This document shows positions 1 through 11,107 of a DNA stretch of 64,000 nucleotides, one piece after another. The DNA is from Marinobacter sp. ELB17 (GTDB lineage Bacteria; Pseudomonadota; Gammaproteobacteria; Pseudomonadales; Oleiphilaceae): NCBI RefSeq assembly GCF_000169375.1, contig NZ_AAXY01000015.1, forward strand, positions 1-64,000, in the 5' to 3' direction. The notes under the pieces were generated by a model. It did not search any database. It saw only the letters and a program-made list of their open reading frames with translations, and had not been told where the DNA came from. Within the stretch, counting starts at the first letter, position 1. Each line of letters begins with the position of its first letter. A program made the translations under genes and the position numbers.

Positions 1-92
1 GTCACCGCCAGATCATCCAGGGTCAGGGCCTGGGCAATGGCTTTACGTATATCCGGCTCATCATCCACGAAGATTACGTCAGTTTGACTCAT
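1..92 (-). CDS. Response regulator, DctD/NtrC-like, N-terminal fragment
   Basis: Only the first 30 or so codons lie in the window; the gene runs off the left edge. The translation opens MSQTDVIFVDDEPDIRKAI, with the acidic pair and following residues of a receiver (REC) domain. Its ATG (92-90) overlaps the stop of the upstream sensor kinase in an ATGA arrangement, so the two are co-translated as a two-component pair. Given the DctB-like kinase and the sigma-54 promoter match upstream of the nearby TRAP genes, a sigma-54-dependent DctD-type activator is likely. The AAA+ and DNA-binding domains that would prove this are outside the window. Confidence 0.8.
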   Translation of the reverse strand, partial: MSQTDVIFVDDEPDIRKAIAQALTLDDLAV

Positions 93-1903
93 ACCGGGGT
101 GTCCCGCTTTTTCAGTGTGAATTCAAATTCCGCGCCCGCGCTATCGCTGCGATTGCGGCCGCTTAAGCGGCCGCCAAGCGCATCAACAATCTGGCGCGAG
201 ATGGATAGCCCCAGCCCCAGGCCCTGCTTAACAGGTTTGGTGGTGTAAAACGGTTCGAACAGCTGTTCGGTATTAGCCGGCAGGCCCCCGCCATTGTCGC
301 GCACCCGGCACAGCCAACAGCCCTGATGCCACACCACGTCTATGGTGATAACCGGCTGCGCGCAACCCTCTAGCGCATGCACTGCGTTGGTCAGAAGATT
401 CACCAGCACCTGCTCGATGCGGATTTGGTCACCATGGCACCACACTGGCTGCAGTGGTCGCTGCCACTGAATATCAATGTTGCCGCTGTTTTTCTGCGCC
501 GCGATGATTTTCAAAGAGGCGTCCACCGCCGGGCGTAAATCGACAATGCTGGGTGGCCCTTCGGATTTGCGCGCGAATACTTTGAACTGGCGGGTCAGTT
601 CTGCCATTTTGTCACACAGCAGCACGATCTCTACCAGGTTGGCGTCTACCATATTGCTGGCGCCTTTTTGCAGAAAGCGCCGACTGTTGCGGGCGTAGGT
701 CTGAATTGCGGTCAGCGGCTGGCTCATTTCATGATTCAGGCCCGCCGACATCTGCCCCAACACCGCTAGCTTTGCGGCCTGTATCAGCTCCTGCTGGGTT
801 TCCCGCAGGTCAGTCTGGGCTTGCTCTCGCTGCTGTATCTCTTCAACCAACATCTGGTTAGAACGTTCAAGGTCCGCGGTGCGCTCAGCCACGTTCAACT
901 CCAACTGCTGGCCTCGCAGGGCCAGTTCGGCCTCGCGGCGATAGCGTTCACGCATGTACAGCCAGGTCAGCAACACCCCAAAGTAAAGCGCCATACCTCC
1001 AAGCACAAAACCCAGGCGCGTCCAGATAACCGACTGGGTACTCACCATTATCTGCAGCGTCCAGTCCATTCGTGGCAGCGGCGTGCGAACACTGAGGTAT
1101 TCATGACCACCGCCATTTTCACGAACGCGAACGGTGCCGGACTGACCCGACAAGCCCCAAGGTTTATCCAGATAATCGAGCTGAACCGGTTCCAGATCCC
1201 GCTCCGGATAGCGTCGGCGCGAGGCCTCGCCGGGTGCAGGACTATCGCTGCCAGTAAAGTCACGGAACAGCCAACGGGGCTGGCTGGACAGAAAACTGAC
1301 TCCAGCGGCATCCAACACCAGCATTTCTGCTTCGCGCCTTAAGGACGGCCGTGCCCACTGAGATTCCAGTTCATGCACCAGCACTTTTACCGCCACTACT
1401 CCTAGCACCTGCCCGTGTTCGTCACGAACCGGATGGGAAAAATACAGGCCGCGCACCCCTGAGGTGGAACCCAAAGCAAAATAAATAGCAGAACCGCCTC
1501 TTTCGATCGCTTCGAAAAAATACGGCCGGAAACTGAAGTTGCGACCGACAAAGCTGCCAGCCTGCTTATAATTATTGGCCGCGATGGTCAACCCAGACAT
1601 ATCCATCAGATATACATCTGAGCCGCCTACAATGGTGGCCATGCGTTGCATTTCCTCATTGGCCTGCAGAATAACATCCATGTTGTCTGGCGCGCTCAAC
1701 GCAGTCGCCAGCAGCGGATGCTCGGCCATCAATTCGGGAATGGGCAGGTAGCGGTTGAGCTCATTGGCCACTAACTGGCGATAACGGAAAGATTCCACCA
1801 GGCTTTCCTGCTCTACCTGGCGGTACCCTACCCAGCCGCCAAGAATCCAGGCCGCTGCAAGCACCACCAAAAACATCAGCACAGCGCCAAAACGAAAGAA
1901 CAT
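89..1903 (-). CDS. dctB: DctB-like sensor histidine kinase
   Basis: A 604-residue membrane histidine kinase. A transmembrane helix near residues 6-24 and another near 294-316 bracket a periplasmic dCache-type sensor domain, as in DctB sensors of C4-dicarboxylates. A coiled-coil segment (about 320-380) leads to the dimerisation domain with the phospho-accepting histidine H391 in GLNHEMSQPLTAI. The ATPase domain has an N-box around N506, a G1 box DNGGGLP (536-542) and a G2 box GLGLGLS (561-567). The stop overlaps the ATG of the response regulator by 4 nt. It lies downstream of a TAXI-type TRAP transporter on the same strand and probably controls it. The ligand is not certain, because TAXI systems transport various organic acids and amino acids. 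Confidence 0.85.
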   Translation of the reverse strand: MFFRFGAVLMFLVVLAAAWILGGWVGYRQVEQESLVESFRYRQLVANELNRYLPIPELMAEHPLLATALSAPDNMDVILQANEEMQRMATIVGGSDVYLMDMSGLTIAANNYKQAGSFVGRNFSFRPYFFEAIERGGSAIYFALGSTSGVRGLYFSHPVRDEHGQVLGVVAVKVLVHELESQWARPSLRREAEMLVLDAAGVSFLSSQPRWLFRDFTGSDSPAPGEASRRRYPERDLEPVQLDYLDKPWGLSGQSGTVRVRENGGGHEYLSVRTPLPRMDWTLQIMVSTQSVIWTRLGFVLGGMALYFGVLLTWLYMRERYRREAELALRGQQLELNVAERTADLERSNQMLVEEIQQREQAQTDLRETQQELIQAAKLAVLGQMSAGLNHEMSQPLTAIQTYARNSRRFLQKGASNMVDANLVEIVLLCDKMAELTRQFKVFARKSEGPPSIVDLRPAVDASLKIIAAQKNSGNIDIQWQRPLQPVWCHGDQIRIEQVLVNLLTNAVHALEGCAQPVITIDVVWHQGCWLCRVRDNGGGLPANTEQLFEPFYTTKPVKQGLGLGLSISRQIVDALGGRLSGRNRSDSAGAEFEFTLKKRDTPV

Positions 1904-2017
1904 ACACTGGCCTCTAAAACACCATTAAAAGCACCGTTAAAAACCCCAAGGCGAGCGCCAAACCGGCACAGTACAACACCACTTATGGGTTATTCTGCGC
2001 CGGCTTGGCGCCGAAAC

Positions 2018-4198
2018 TCAGGCTACTGCCGAGCGTTCACGGCGCTGGCGCTGACTGATATAAGCTGCGACCGCCATACCGATACCCGTCAGATCCGTTA
2101 GCCAGCCGCCCTCAATCATCAGCAAGGCCGCTGTAATCAGCACTATGCGTATGACCCACGACGCTGAAACCTCAGCAAACCAGCCCAGTACACCGCCTGA
2201 CAGGATATAAACCCCAAACAGCGCGGTGACCAGCGAACGGACAATTTCAAACCATTCGGCGTTCATCAGCAAAGCGCCATTATAGAAGAACATAAATGGA
2301 ACAATGAAGGCAGCAATACCAATGCGGAACGACGCCACCGAGGTTTCCATGGCGTTGGCCCCGGAAATACCGGCTGCGGCGTAAGATGCCAAAGCCACCG
2401 GCGGAGTAATCGCGGAAACGACGGCAAAGTAGAACACGAAGAAGTGCGCCGTCAGAGGTTCGATACCCAGCTGTACCAGCCCTGGAGCTACCACCGACGC
2501 GGCCACCGCATACGCAGCCGTGGTGGGCATCCCCATGCCCAACAAAATGGAAATGAACATGGCAAAGATCAGTGCCAGCAATTGGCTGGTCGCGGCCACG
2601 TCCAGCAGCAACACCGAGAATCGCGCGCCCACGCCAGTCAGCGAGATAACGCCCACAATCACGCCAGCTGCGGCACATACCACGATAATCTGGATGGCCA
2701 TGTAAGACGCCATTTCCAATGCCTTCAGAATAAGGCCTATGCCCATTTTGTTGGGCGAAAACCAACTCACCACCGCAGCGGAAACGGTGGCCAGGGTGCC
2801 GGCACGAATCACCGAATAGCCCATAAACAACGCCACGATCAAAATAATGATCGGTACAAACAGGTAGCACTGTTTGATCAACTTGCGCAATTTCGGCAAT
2901 TCATCTTCGCGCATGCCACGCATACCGGTTTTGGCGGCTTCAAAATCCACCATGAAGTACACAGAGGCGAAATACAGAATCGCCGGAATAATCGCGGCAA
3001 TCGCAATTTCGGTGTAAGGAATACCGGTAATTTCCGCCATGATAAAGGCGCCTGCGCCCATGATCGGTGGCATGATCTGGCCGCCGGTAGACGCAGCCGC
3101 CTCAACCGCGCCCGCGGACTTCTTGCTGTAGCCGACTTTTTTCATTAACGGTATGGTTAAAGAACCGGTTGACACAACATTGCCGGCACTGGTGCCGTTG
3201 ATCATACCCATCAGGCCAGAGGCAAAAATAGACACCTTTGCGGGGCCCCCGCGGGAGCGACCAGCGATGGAGAAAGCAAAGTTCACAAAATAATCACCCA
3301 CTTTTGAGGCCTGTAGAAACGCCGCGAAAATGATGAATAGAATAATGTAGGTAGACGACACAGCTGTGGTGGGCCCAAGAATACCGGCATCGGTATAAAC
3401 CTGGCTAAAAAAGCGCTGTACCGACAAACCAGGATAGCCCAGGAAGCCCGGCAGATAAGGCCCGGCAAACACATAGACCAAGAACACCAGGCCGATAATA
3501 ACCAAAGCCAGGCCAGCCATACGGCGAGTCAGCTCCATTATCAGCGCAACACCGGCAACCGCAGCAAAGGAGATACCAATCGGTGCAAACGATGTGCCCG
3601 TCGCCATCCGCATAGAGGTATTGTAAGCCATCAGAAAGTAACCAGCGACCGCAACTGAACACACCACCAGTACCAGGTCCGGCAGACTGAAGCGCGAACG
3701 TTCACGCTGGTGAAACCAGCTCATAACAATTGTCACGCCCGTTACAGCGAGCAGCGGCCAGCCGAAATGCCAGGTTTCCAGGTTAACGGGAATACGCAAA
3801 GCGCCGTCTTGCACCATTTGCCAAAACGTGAACACCTGATAGCAAACATAGAGCGCCGGCAGCATGGCGACAGCGCTTATCCAGGTGGTCCAACGATGGC
3901 GGACGCCGCCCTCTTCAGCGGACACAAAACGGGCACCGGCAAACAGTATGAAGCCCAATATCAGGGCACCAGCGATGTGGACTATCCGGAAAGACCAGGT
4001 CTCCAGAGGTGCAATATTCAGAGCATAAAGGTGAAACGACGAGTAACCAATAGCCAGCAGCGTCACAAACTTCAGCAGGTTACCTTCAAACAGGCGGCGA
4101 TTACTTTCTATGGGTTCTTCGTCCACATCATGGGCAAGCACATGATCTGTGCTCTCCTCAATGTCAGAGAAGTCTTTGGGTTTTTGTTCGAGGGTCAT
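2018..4198 (-). CDS. TRAP transporter fused permease (4TM/12TM, TAXI type)
   Basis: About 726 residues, almost entirely hydrophobic helices after a polar N-terminus of about 35 residues. It is a fusion of the small (DctQ-like) and large (DctM-like) TRAP permease subunits, the form usually paired with TAXI-family binding proteins. The glycine/proline-rich stretch GMGMPTTAAYAVAA near residue 555 is typical of the large subunit. It uses an ion gradient to import the substrate delivered by the periplasmic protein encoded upstream. I chose the ATG at 4198, preceded by AGGA with 8 nt spacing; an in-frame start 36 nt further upstream has no ribosome-binding site. Two strong hairpins lie between it and the binding-protein gene. 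Confidence 0.9.
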   Translation of the reverse strand: MTLEQKPKDFSDIEESTDHVLAHDVDEEPIESNRRLFEGNLLKFVTLLAIGYSSFHLYALNIAPLETWSFRIVHIAGALILGFILFAGARFVSAEEGGVRHRWTTWISAVAMLPALYVCYQVFTFWQMVQDGALRIPVNLETWHFGWPLLAVTGVTIVMSWFHQRERSRFSLPDLVLVVCSVAVAGYFLMAYNTSMRMATGTSFAPIGISFAAVAGVALIMELTRRMAGLALVIIGLVFLVYVFAGPYLPGFLGYPGLSVQRFFSQVYTDAGILGPTTAVSSTYIILFIIFAAFLQASKVGDYFVNFAFSIAGRSRGGPAKVSIFASGLMGMINGTSAGNVVSTGSLTIPLMKKVGYSKKSAGAVEAAASTGGQIMPPIMGAGAFIMAEITGIPYTEIAIAAIIPAILYFASVYFMVDFEAAKTGMRGMREDELPKLRKLIKQCYLFVPIIILIVALFMGYSVIRAGTLATVSAAVVSWFSPNKMGIGLILKALEMASYMAIQIIVVCAAAGVIVGVISLTGVGARFSVLLLDVAATSQLLALIFAMFISILLGMGMPTTAAYAVAASVVAPGLVQLGIEPLTAHFFVFYFAVVSAITPPVALASYAAAGISGANAMETSVASFRIGIAAFIVPFMFFYNGALLMNAEWFEIVRSLVTALFGVYILSGGVLGWFAEVSASWVIRIVLITAALLMIEGGWLTDLTGIGMAVAAYISQRQRRERSAVA

Positions 4199-4226
4199 GG
4201 GATATCCTGCCAGCGGGCAAATCGGA

Positions 4227-4273
4227 GCCGGCAAGCAGCCGGCAAATTAACCGGAGGCGCAGGCGCCCCCGGT
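4227..4273 (-). other. Two intercistronic hairpins between TRAP binding protein and permease
   Basis: Two inverted repeats occupy most of the gap. One has GCCGGC arms at 4227-4232 and 4238-4243. The other is a GC-rich, nearly perfect stem-loop spanning 4250-4273. No T-run follows either, so they are not classic terminators. Similar structures between binding-protein and permease genes are known to stabilise the upstream message or attenuate the downstream gene, so that more binding protein is made. That role here is inference. Confidence 0.55.
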
Positions 4274-4280
4274 GACAGCG

Positions 4281-5258
4281 TTACTTGATGTTGCTTTGCT
4301 CGATGGTGTAACCGTTTTCGTTGAACCAACGCGCCGCGCCTTTGTGCCACGGCAATACTTTGTTCTTGGTGTAATTTTCAGGAATGGAGAATTGAGCTGC
4401 CTTATGGATCGACACCATTCTCTCGTTGTTTTCCATCGTCAGCTTGGTAATTTCATACACCAGGCTCTCCGGCACGTCGCAATTGGCCATGGCGAAGTTC
4501 CACATAGACACTACGCGAGATTCCTTTTCCAGAGACTGGTAGGTATTGGCCGGAATGATAAATTCGGATACGGGGAAGTTATCAACCACTTTTTTTGCTT
4601 CAGCGTCGGTCATGCCAATGATGTTCACATCGGTCTGCACTTCCAGCTGACTGACCGCAGGAATCGGAATACCGGCGGCAAAGGCGACAACATCAATCAG
4701 GCCATCCTGCAACTGGGTACCCAAGTCTGACCAGCTGCCATTGCGGCGCTCGAAGTTCACACCCAACGTTTCCATCATGCGCGGAAAGTAGGTGTCTGAG
4801 GTGGAGCCGGCCGGACCAAAGCCGATGGTTGCGCCATCCGGAATGTCAGAAATAGAGGTAATACCCGAGCTGGTCAGGGCCGTTACGGAAAACGGCGTTT
4901 CGTACATGGGGAACATGGCGCACACGTTGTCCATTTTCATGCCTGGCGCTATTGGGCTGTTGCCCTCCATGGATTCCCGTGCAGGGCCCATAGTGGTCAG
5001 ACCAAACTTCAGGTCGCCGGTGTGTACCAGAGCCATATTCTGCATCGGGCCGCCGGTAATTTCAGCGCCGCCTGATATGCCCAGGTTTTCTGCGACAAAG
5101 TTGGCCCATCCGGCACCGTACGCGAAGTAGGTGCCACCCTGACTGGCGGTGCCTACGGTGAAGTTGTCAGGCCAGCCTGCCCGATCCTGGGCGGCGACCG
5201 GATTTGCAACGGCCAGCGTGGAGGCGAATGCCACTGCCATAACGACTTGGGTTTTCAT
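4281..5258 (-). CDS. TAXI family TRAP transporter solute-binding protein
   Basis: A 325-residue periplasmic binding protein. The first 24 residues form a Sec signal peptide ending in NPVAAQ. The mature protein begins with the TAXI-family pattern FTVGTASQGGTYFAYGAGWA, followed by a segment with GPAGSTSDTYFP and a C-terminal part rich in aromatic residues. Members capture small organic anions or amino acids and pass them to the fused TRAP permease, which is the next gene downstream. The ATG at 5258 is preceded by a GGA-rich ribosome-binding site. A sigma-54 promoter match lies about 76 nt upstream, suggesting control by the DctB/DctD-like pair. The substrate cannot be read from sequence. Confidence 0.9.
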   Translation of the reverse strand: MKTQVVMAVAFASTLAVANPVAAQDRAGWPDNFTVGTASQGGTYFAYGAGWANFVAENLGISGGAEITGGPMQNMALVHTGDLKFGLTTMGPARESMEGNSPIAPGMKMDNVCAMFPMYETPFSVTALTSSGITSISDIPDGATIGFGPAGSTSDTYFPRMMETLGVNFERRNGSWSDLGTQLQDGLIDVVAFAAGIPIPAVSQLEVQTDVNIIGMTDAEAKKVVDNFPVSEFIIPANTYQSLEKESRVVSMWNFAMANCDVPESLVYEITKLTMENNERMVSIHKAAQFSIPENYTKNKVLPWHKGAARWFNENGYTIEQSNIK

Positions 5259-5333
5259 AAAGGATGCTCTCCGGATTATTGTGTTGTTTTAGTGCTCATC
5301 GAAGCCCGCACGGCCCCGATTGCCTGTTAACTT

Positions 5334-5349
5334 AGCAAGGCCCGGGCCA
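5334..5349 (-). promoter_or_regulatory. Predicted sigma-54 (-24/-12) promoter for the TRAP operon
   Basis: On the minus strand the sequence reads TGGCCCGGGCCTTGCT. It matches the sigma-54 consensus (TGGCAC, 5 nt, TTGCW) with the invariant GG and GC at the correct spacing. It sits about 76 nt upstream of the binding-protein ATG and has AT-rich DNA upstream that could hold activator or IHF sites. No gene is seen in the rest of 5259-5500. Presence of a DctB/DctD-like pair in the same cluster makes the match credible. Confidence 0.65.
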
Positions 5350-5500
5350 GATAATAATTAATCAATTGAAACAGGTTCTTATATTAAATCGAGGATTTTC
5401 AACGATGGCAAATGGGTGAAAACCGACACATTCGAGAAAAACAGGGAGGAAATACGGGTAAGTAATGACACGTACGGCGAGGTGCGAAGGCCCAATGCAA

Positions 5501-5536
5501 AACGCCCCGATCTGTGTTTCCACACATCGGGGCGTT
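5501..5536 (-). terminator. Rho-independent terminator after the tRNA cluster
   Basis: A 16-bp inverted repeat with one mismatch (arms 5501-5516 and 5521-5536, loop TTTC) starts with AACGCCCCGAT. On the minus strand it is followed by a short T-run (GTTTTGC). It lies just beyond the 3' end of the last tRNA-Arg, where transcription of the tRNA cluster should end. Confidence 0.8.
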
Positions 5537-5548
5537 CTGGTCGTAATT

Positions 5549-5625
5549 TGGTGCGGCTGGGAGGATTCGAACCTCCGACCGCCTGGTTCGTAGCCAGGTA
5601 CTCTATCCAGCTGAGCTACAGCCGC
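5549..5625 (-). tRNA. tRNA-Arg(ACG), copy 2
   Basis: The minus strand folds as a complete 77-nt tRNA. The acceptor stem is GCGGCTG/CAGCCGC, the T-arm contains GGTTCGAATCC, and the anticodon loop CTACGAA carries anticodon ACG, which reads CGN arginine codons once the A is deaminated to inosine. The 3' CCA is encoded. It is identical to the copy at 5662-5738, and both follow tRNA-Ser in one probable transcript. Confidence 0.97.
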
Positions 5626-5661
5626 TAAAACTTGGGTGTTCAGACATCTTAACTTAAAAAG

Positions 5662-5738
5662 TGGTGCGGCTGGGAGGATTCGAACCTCCGACCGCCTGGT
5701 TCGTAGCCAGGTACTCTATCCAGCTGAGCTACAGCCGC
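5662..5738 (-). tRNA. tRNA-Arg(ACG), copy 1
   Basis: This is a 77-nt tRNA with encoded CCA, acceptor stem GCGGCTG/CAGCCGC and anticodon ACG. It is identical to the neighbouring copy, from which it is separated by a 36-nt AT-rich spacer. The pair looks like a tandem duplication. Confidence 0.97.
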
Positions 5739-5803
5739 GCATTGGTCACTTTCATTTCTTTGGTTGACTGCAACATCAACCGGCTCTCTTTCCTGTAATA
5801 GGA

Positions 5804-5895
<92 letters not shown>

Positions 5896-5979
5896 TTAAG
5901 AACGGGGCGTATATTACCACGTTTTTTATGTTTTCATAGGGTTGAACGAATTTTTTTACATTTGATGTTCTTTAAAACA

Positions 5980-6016
5980 AAAAACCGCTCCTGAAATTCG
6001 CAAGCGGCTTTTTTTT
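5980..6016 (-). terminator. Terminator downstream of csrA
   Basis: A stem-loop has arms ACCGCT and AGCGGC-type, flanked by A-runs on one side and a run of eight T on the other. It can act on both strands. It sits 7 nt after the csrA stop codon and separates csrA from the tRNA cluster. Confidence 0.7.
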
Positions 6017-6022
6017 GACCCG

Positions 6023-6220
6023 CTAGTGGTTGCCCGGCTCAGCCTCATCGGAATTTTTCTCCGCCTGAATGCGCTGATAGATTTCTTCGCGGTGAACAGC
6101 AACTTCTTTGGGTGCATTCACACCAATCCGTACCTGGTTTCCTTTTACCCCAAGCACAGTGACGGTTATTTCGTCACCTACCATCAGGGTCTCGCCTACG
6201 CGGCGCGTTAAAATCAACAT
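6023..6220 (-). CDS. csrA: Carbon storage regulator CsrA
   Basis: A 65-residue protein opening [18 protein letters not shown], the canonical CsrA/RsmA start. It contains [20 protein letters not shown], which forms the RNA-binding strands. CsrA dimers bind GGA motifs in mRNA leaders and control carbon flux, motility and biofilm genes. The ATG at 6220 is chosen because it gives the family N-terminus and is preceded by AGGGA; the longer open frame to 6316 has no family similarity. The gene follows lysC and alaS on the same strand, a conserved order. Confidence 0.97.
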   Translation of the reverse strand: MLILTRRVGETLMVGDEITVTVLGVKGNQVRIGVNAPKEVAVHREEIYQRIQAEKNSDEAEPGNH

Positions 6221-6400
6221 ATCCCTACTCCCTCTGAAAAAGCGACCTATTCTTAAATAGGTGCCTCGTACGCGCACATTTATAGCGGAATTACGCGCCC
6301 TCCCGAAACCGCACATTCCCTTATACGGGGATGTGCGTTAGCCGGTTCAGCGAATGAACATCCTATCAAGCGATGATACAGCGGGCATAGACCCATTGCT

Positions 6401-7633
6401 TCAAGCTTCTACCAGGGGCTTGTCCAGTTCAAAAGCCGAATGAAGCGCACGTACCGCAAGCTCAAGGTACTTTTCATCAATCACCACGGAAATTTTAATT
6501 TCCGAAGTAGAAATCATCTGAATGTTAATACCTTCGTTAGACAGTGCCTCGAACATCTTGGTGGCAACACCCGCGTGAGAACGCATACCAACACCGACAA
6601 TACTGACTTTGACGATCTTTTCGTTTCCGATGACCTCGCGTGCGCCTAGCTCGGCTGCTACCGAGCGAAGCACATCGCCGGCGCGTTTGAAGTCGTGACG
6701 CAGAACAGTAAACGTAAAGGCGGTTCTGTCGTCTTCACCCACGTTCTGGACAATCATGTCCACTTCAATATTGGCATCACTGATCGGCTTCAGAATACGC
6801 AGTGCACTGCCAGGCGTATCCGGCACACCGGATATGGTCAGCTTGGCTTCGTCACGATTGAATGCAATGCCCGAAACGATTGGTTGTTCCATAGTGCTAT
6901 CATCCTCAATGGTAATCAGGGTGCCCTCGCCTTCCTGAAAGCTGGACAGCACCCGTAACGGAACGTTGTATTTACCTGCGAATTCCACAGCGCGAATCTG
7001 CAGCACTTTGGACCCCAGACTGGCCATTTCCAGCATTTCCTCAAAGGTAATGTGAGTCAACCTGCGAGCGGAATCCACCACTCGCGGGTCGGTGGTATAA
7101 ACCCCGTCCACATCGGTATAAATCTGGCATTCATCGGCTTTCAACGCGGCTGCCAAGGCCACCGCGGTAGTGTCTGAACCACCGCGACCAAGGGTGGTAA
7201 TGTCACCCAGATCGTCCACTCCCTGAAAACCTGCCACCACGACCACACGGCCGGCATTCAGATCTTCACGCACATGTTGTTCATCAATGTGCTGAATACG
7301 AGCTTTTGTATGGGCACGGTCGGTTAGGATGCGCACCTGTGAGCCTGTGTAAGAACGAGCCTCGCAACCCAGCTTCTGTAATGCCATCGACAAGAGTGCA
7401 ATGGTCACCTGTTCGCCGGTAGACAGAAGCACGTCCATTTCACGCTGACCGGGCTCATCAGTAATGTTACTGGCCAGGCCAATCAAGCGGTTAGTTTCAC
7501 CGCTCATGGCTGACACCACGACAACGATGTCGTGCCCGGCCTTACGAAAGCTAAAAACCTTCTCTGCAACCGCTTCGATACGCTCGGTAGTGCCTACCGA
7601 GGTGCCACCAAATTTCTGTACATACAGGGCCAT
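6401..7633 (-). CDS. lysC: Aspartate kinase
   Basis: A 410-residue aspartokinase, which phosphorylates aspartate in the first step of the lysine, threonine and methionine pathways. The kinase domain begins with KFGGTSVG (residues 7-14) and contains TLGRGGSDTTAVALAAAL. Two ACT domains at the C-terminus are expected to bind lysine and threonine for feedback inhibition. The length fits the monofunctional bacterial enzyme. The ATG at 7633 gives the usual MALYVQKFGG start. It sits between alaS and csrA, a common gammaproteobacterial order. Confidence 0.95.
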   Translation of the reverse strand: MALYVQKFGGTSVGTTERIEAVAEKVFSFRKAGHDIVVVVSAMSGETNRLIGLASNITDEPGQREMDVLLSTGEQVTIALLSMALQKLGCEARSYTGSQVRILTDRAHTKARIQHIDEQHVREDLNAGRVVVVAGFQGVDDLGDITTLGRGGSDTTAVALAAALKADECQIYTDVDGVYTTDPRVVDSARRLTHITFEEMLEMASLGSKVLQIRAVEFAGKYNVPLRVLSSFQEGEGTLITIEDDSTMEQPIVSGIAFNRDEAKLTISGVPDTPGSALRILKPISDANIEVDMIVQNVGEDDRTAFTFTVLRHDFKRAGDVLRSVAAELGAREVIGNEKIVKVSIVGVGMRSHAGVATKMFEALSNEGINIQMISTSEIKISVVIDEKYLELAVRALHSAFELDKPLVEA

Positions 7634-7734
7634 AGTATTCCCACTGTCTAGACCGGGACTCAGGGCGGAGGTTGATCCGTCCGTCAAATCAATCGGGCGC
7701 GATTATAAACCCTCGCCCGCAGCAACAACATGCA

Positions 7735-10365
<2,631 letters not shown>

Positions 10366-10506
10366 AGCCCTTTGATACCTTTCCATAAACCCGACCAAAA
10401 CTGCGCCAGGTTCGCGATTGAATTCGGATACTTACATGATTGTACAAATCGGCTACTCTAGCACACGCCAACATCCTGAAAAACGTGAAACATCACCGGA
10501 GACCGC

Positions 10507-11040
10507 ATGCCCAAACGCTTTCACAATGCCGACGTGCTTTTGCCGCCAGCAACCGGACTAAAACGTGGCCTGGCCATTACTTATGACGCACTCATCAGCA
10601 TTGCTGTGTTGCTGGTTGTTACCTGGGCATACACCCTGATCGCCGGCCAGTTGACCGGTTGGGAAAAATACGAACAAATGGCGGCAGCTGGGCAGATTAA
10701 AGGCGGCCCAGGCCTGACGTTTACCCTGTTTCTGGTGCTGTACCTGTTTTTTGGCTATTTTTGGATCCGGGCGGGCCAAACACTTGGAATGCAGGTGTGG
10801 CGGGTACGCATTCAGAATCTGGACGGCCTGTCAGTAAGCTGGAGCCAGGCTCTGCGCCGTTATGTGACGGCGGCCGCTATTGTGTTTCTAGCATTATTGG
10901 CAGGCTACTACCTGGGTGCTGTCAGCCTGCTATTTTCCATTCCTGCGATCTTTACTCTGTTCGTACCCATTAACGGGCTGTCGCTGACCGACCGAATGTC
11001 AGACAGCGTTGTCGTTGAGGTCGAAAAGAAAAAGCTGTGA
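10507..11040 (+). CDS. RDD family membrane protein
   Basis: A 177-residue protein with about four hydrophobic segments. It has RDD-family features, including the arginine-rich GLKRGLAITYDALIS near the N-terminus and the conserved GQTLGMQVWRVRI segment followed by an SWSQALRRY motif. RDD proteins are membrane proteins of mostly unknown function; some are proposed Na+(Li+)/H+ antiporters. A GGAG ribosome-binding site precedes the ATG. It is a single gene divergent from alaS and convergent with lptG. Confidence 0.85.
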   Translation: MPKRFHNADVLLPPATGLKRGLAITYDALISIAVLLVVTWAYTLIAGQLTGWEKYEQMAAAGQIKGGPGLTFTLFLVLYLFFGYFWIRAGQTLGMQVWRVRIQNLDGLSVSWSQALRRYVTAAAIVFLALLAGYYLGAVSLLFSIPAIFTLFVPINGLSLTDRMSDSVVVEVEKKKL

Positions 11041-11044
11041 CTGC

Positions 11045-11099
11045 AAACCGGGGACAGACTTCACACCCAAAACCGGGGACAGATTTTAAATCTGTCCCC
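11045..11099. repeat. REP-like repeat with 25-nt palindrome
   Basis: AAACCGGGGACAGA occurs twice (11045-11058 and 11070-11083). The second copy runs into a perfect 25-nt palindrome (11075-11099) with 12-nt arms GGGGACAGATTT and AAATCTGTCCCC. Repeats with the GGGGACAGA core are widespread intergenic elements in gammaproteobacteria and are often linked to REP-associated (RAYT) transposases; that link is from general knowledge. Lying between convergent genes, the palindrome may also act as a two-way terminator for the RDD gene and lptG. Confidence 0.75.
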
Positions 11100-11107
11100 T
11101 ATTAACA

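Noticed and set aside
2444..3148. A 234-codon plus-strand frame opposite the TRAP permease
   Set aside because: The composition (His, Gln and Arg runs) is typical of an antisense shadow of membrane-protein codons.
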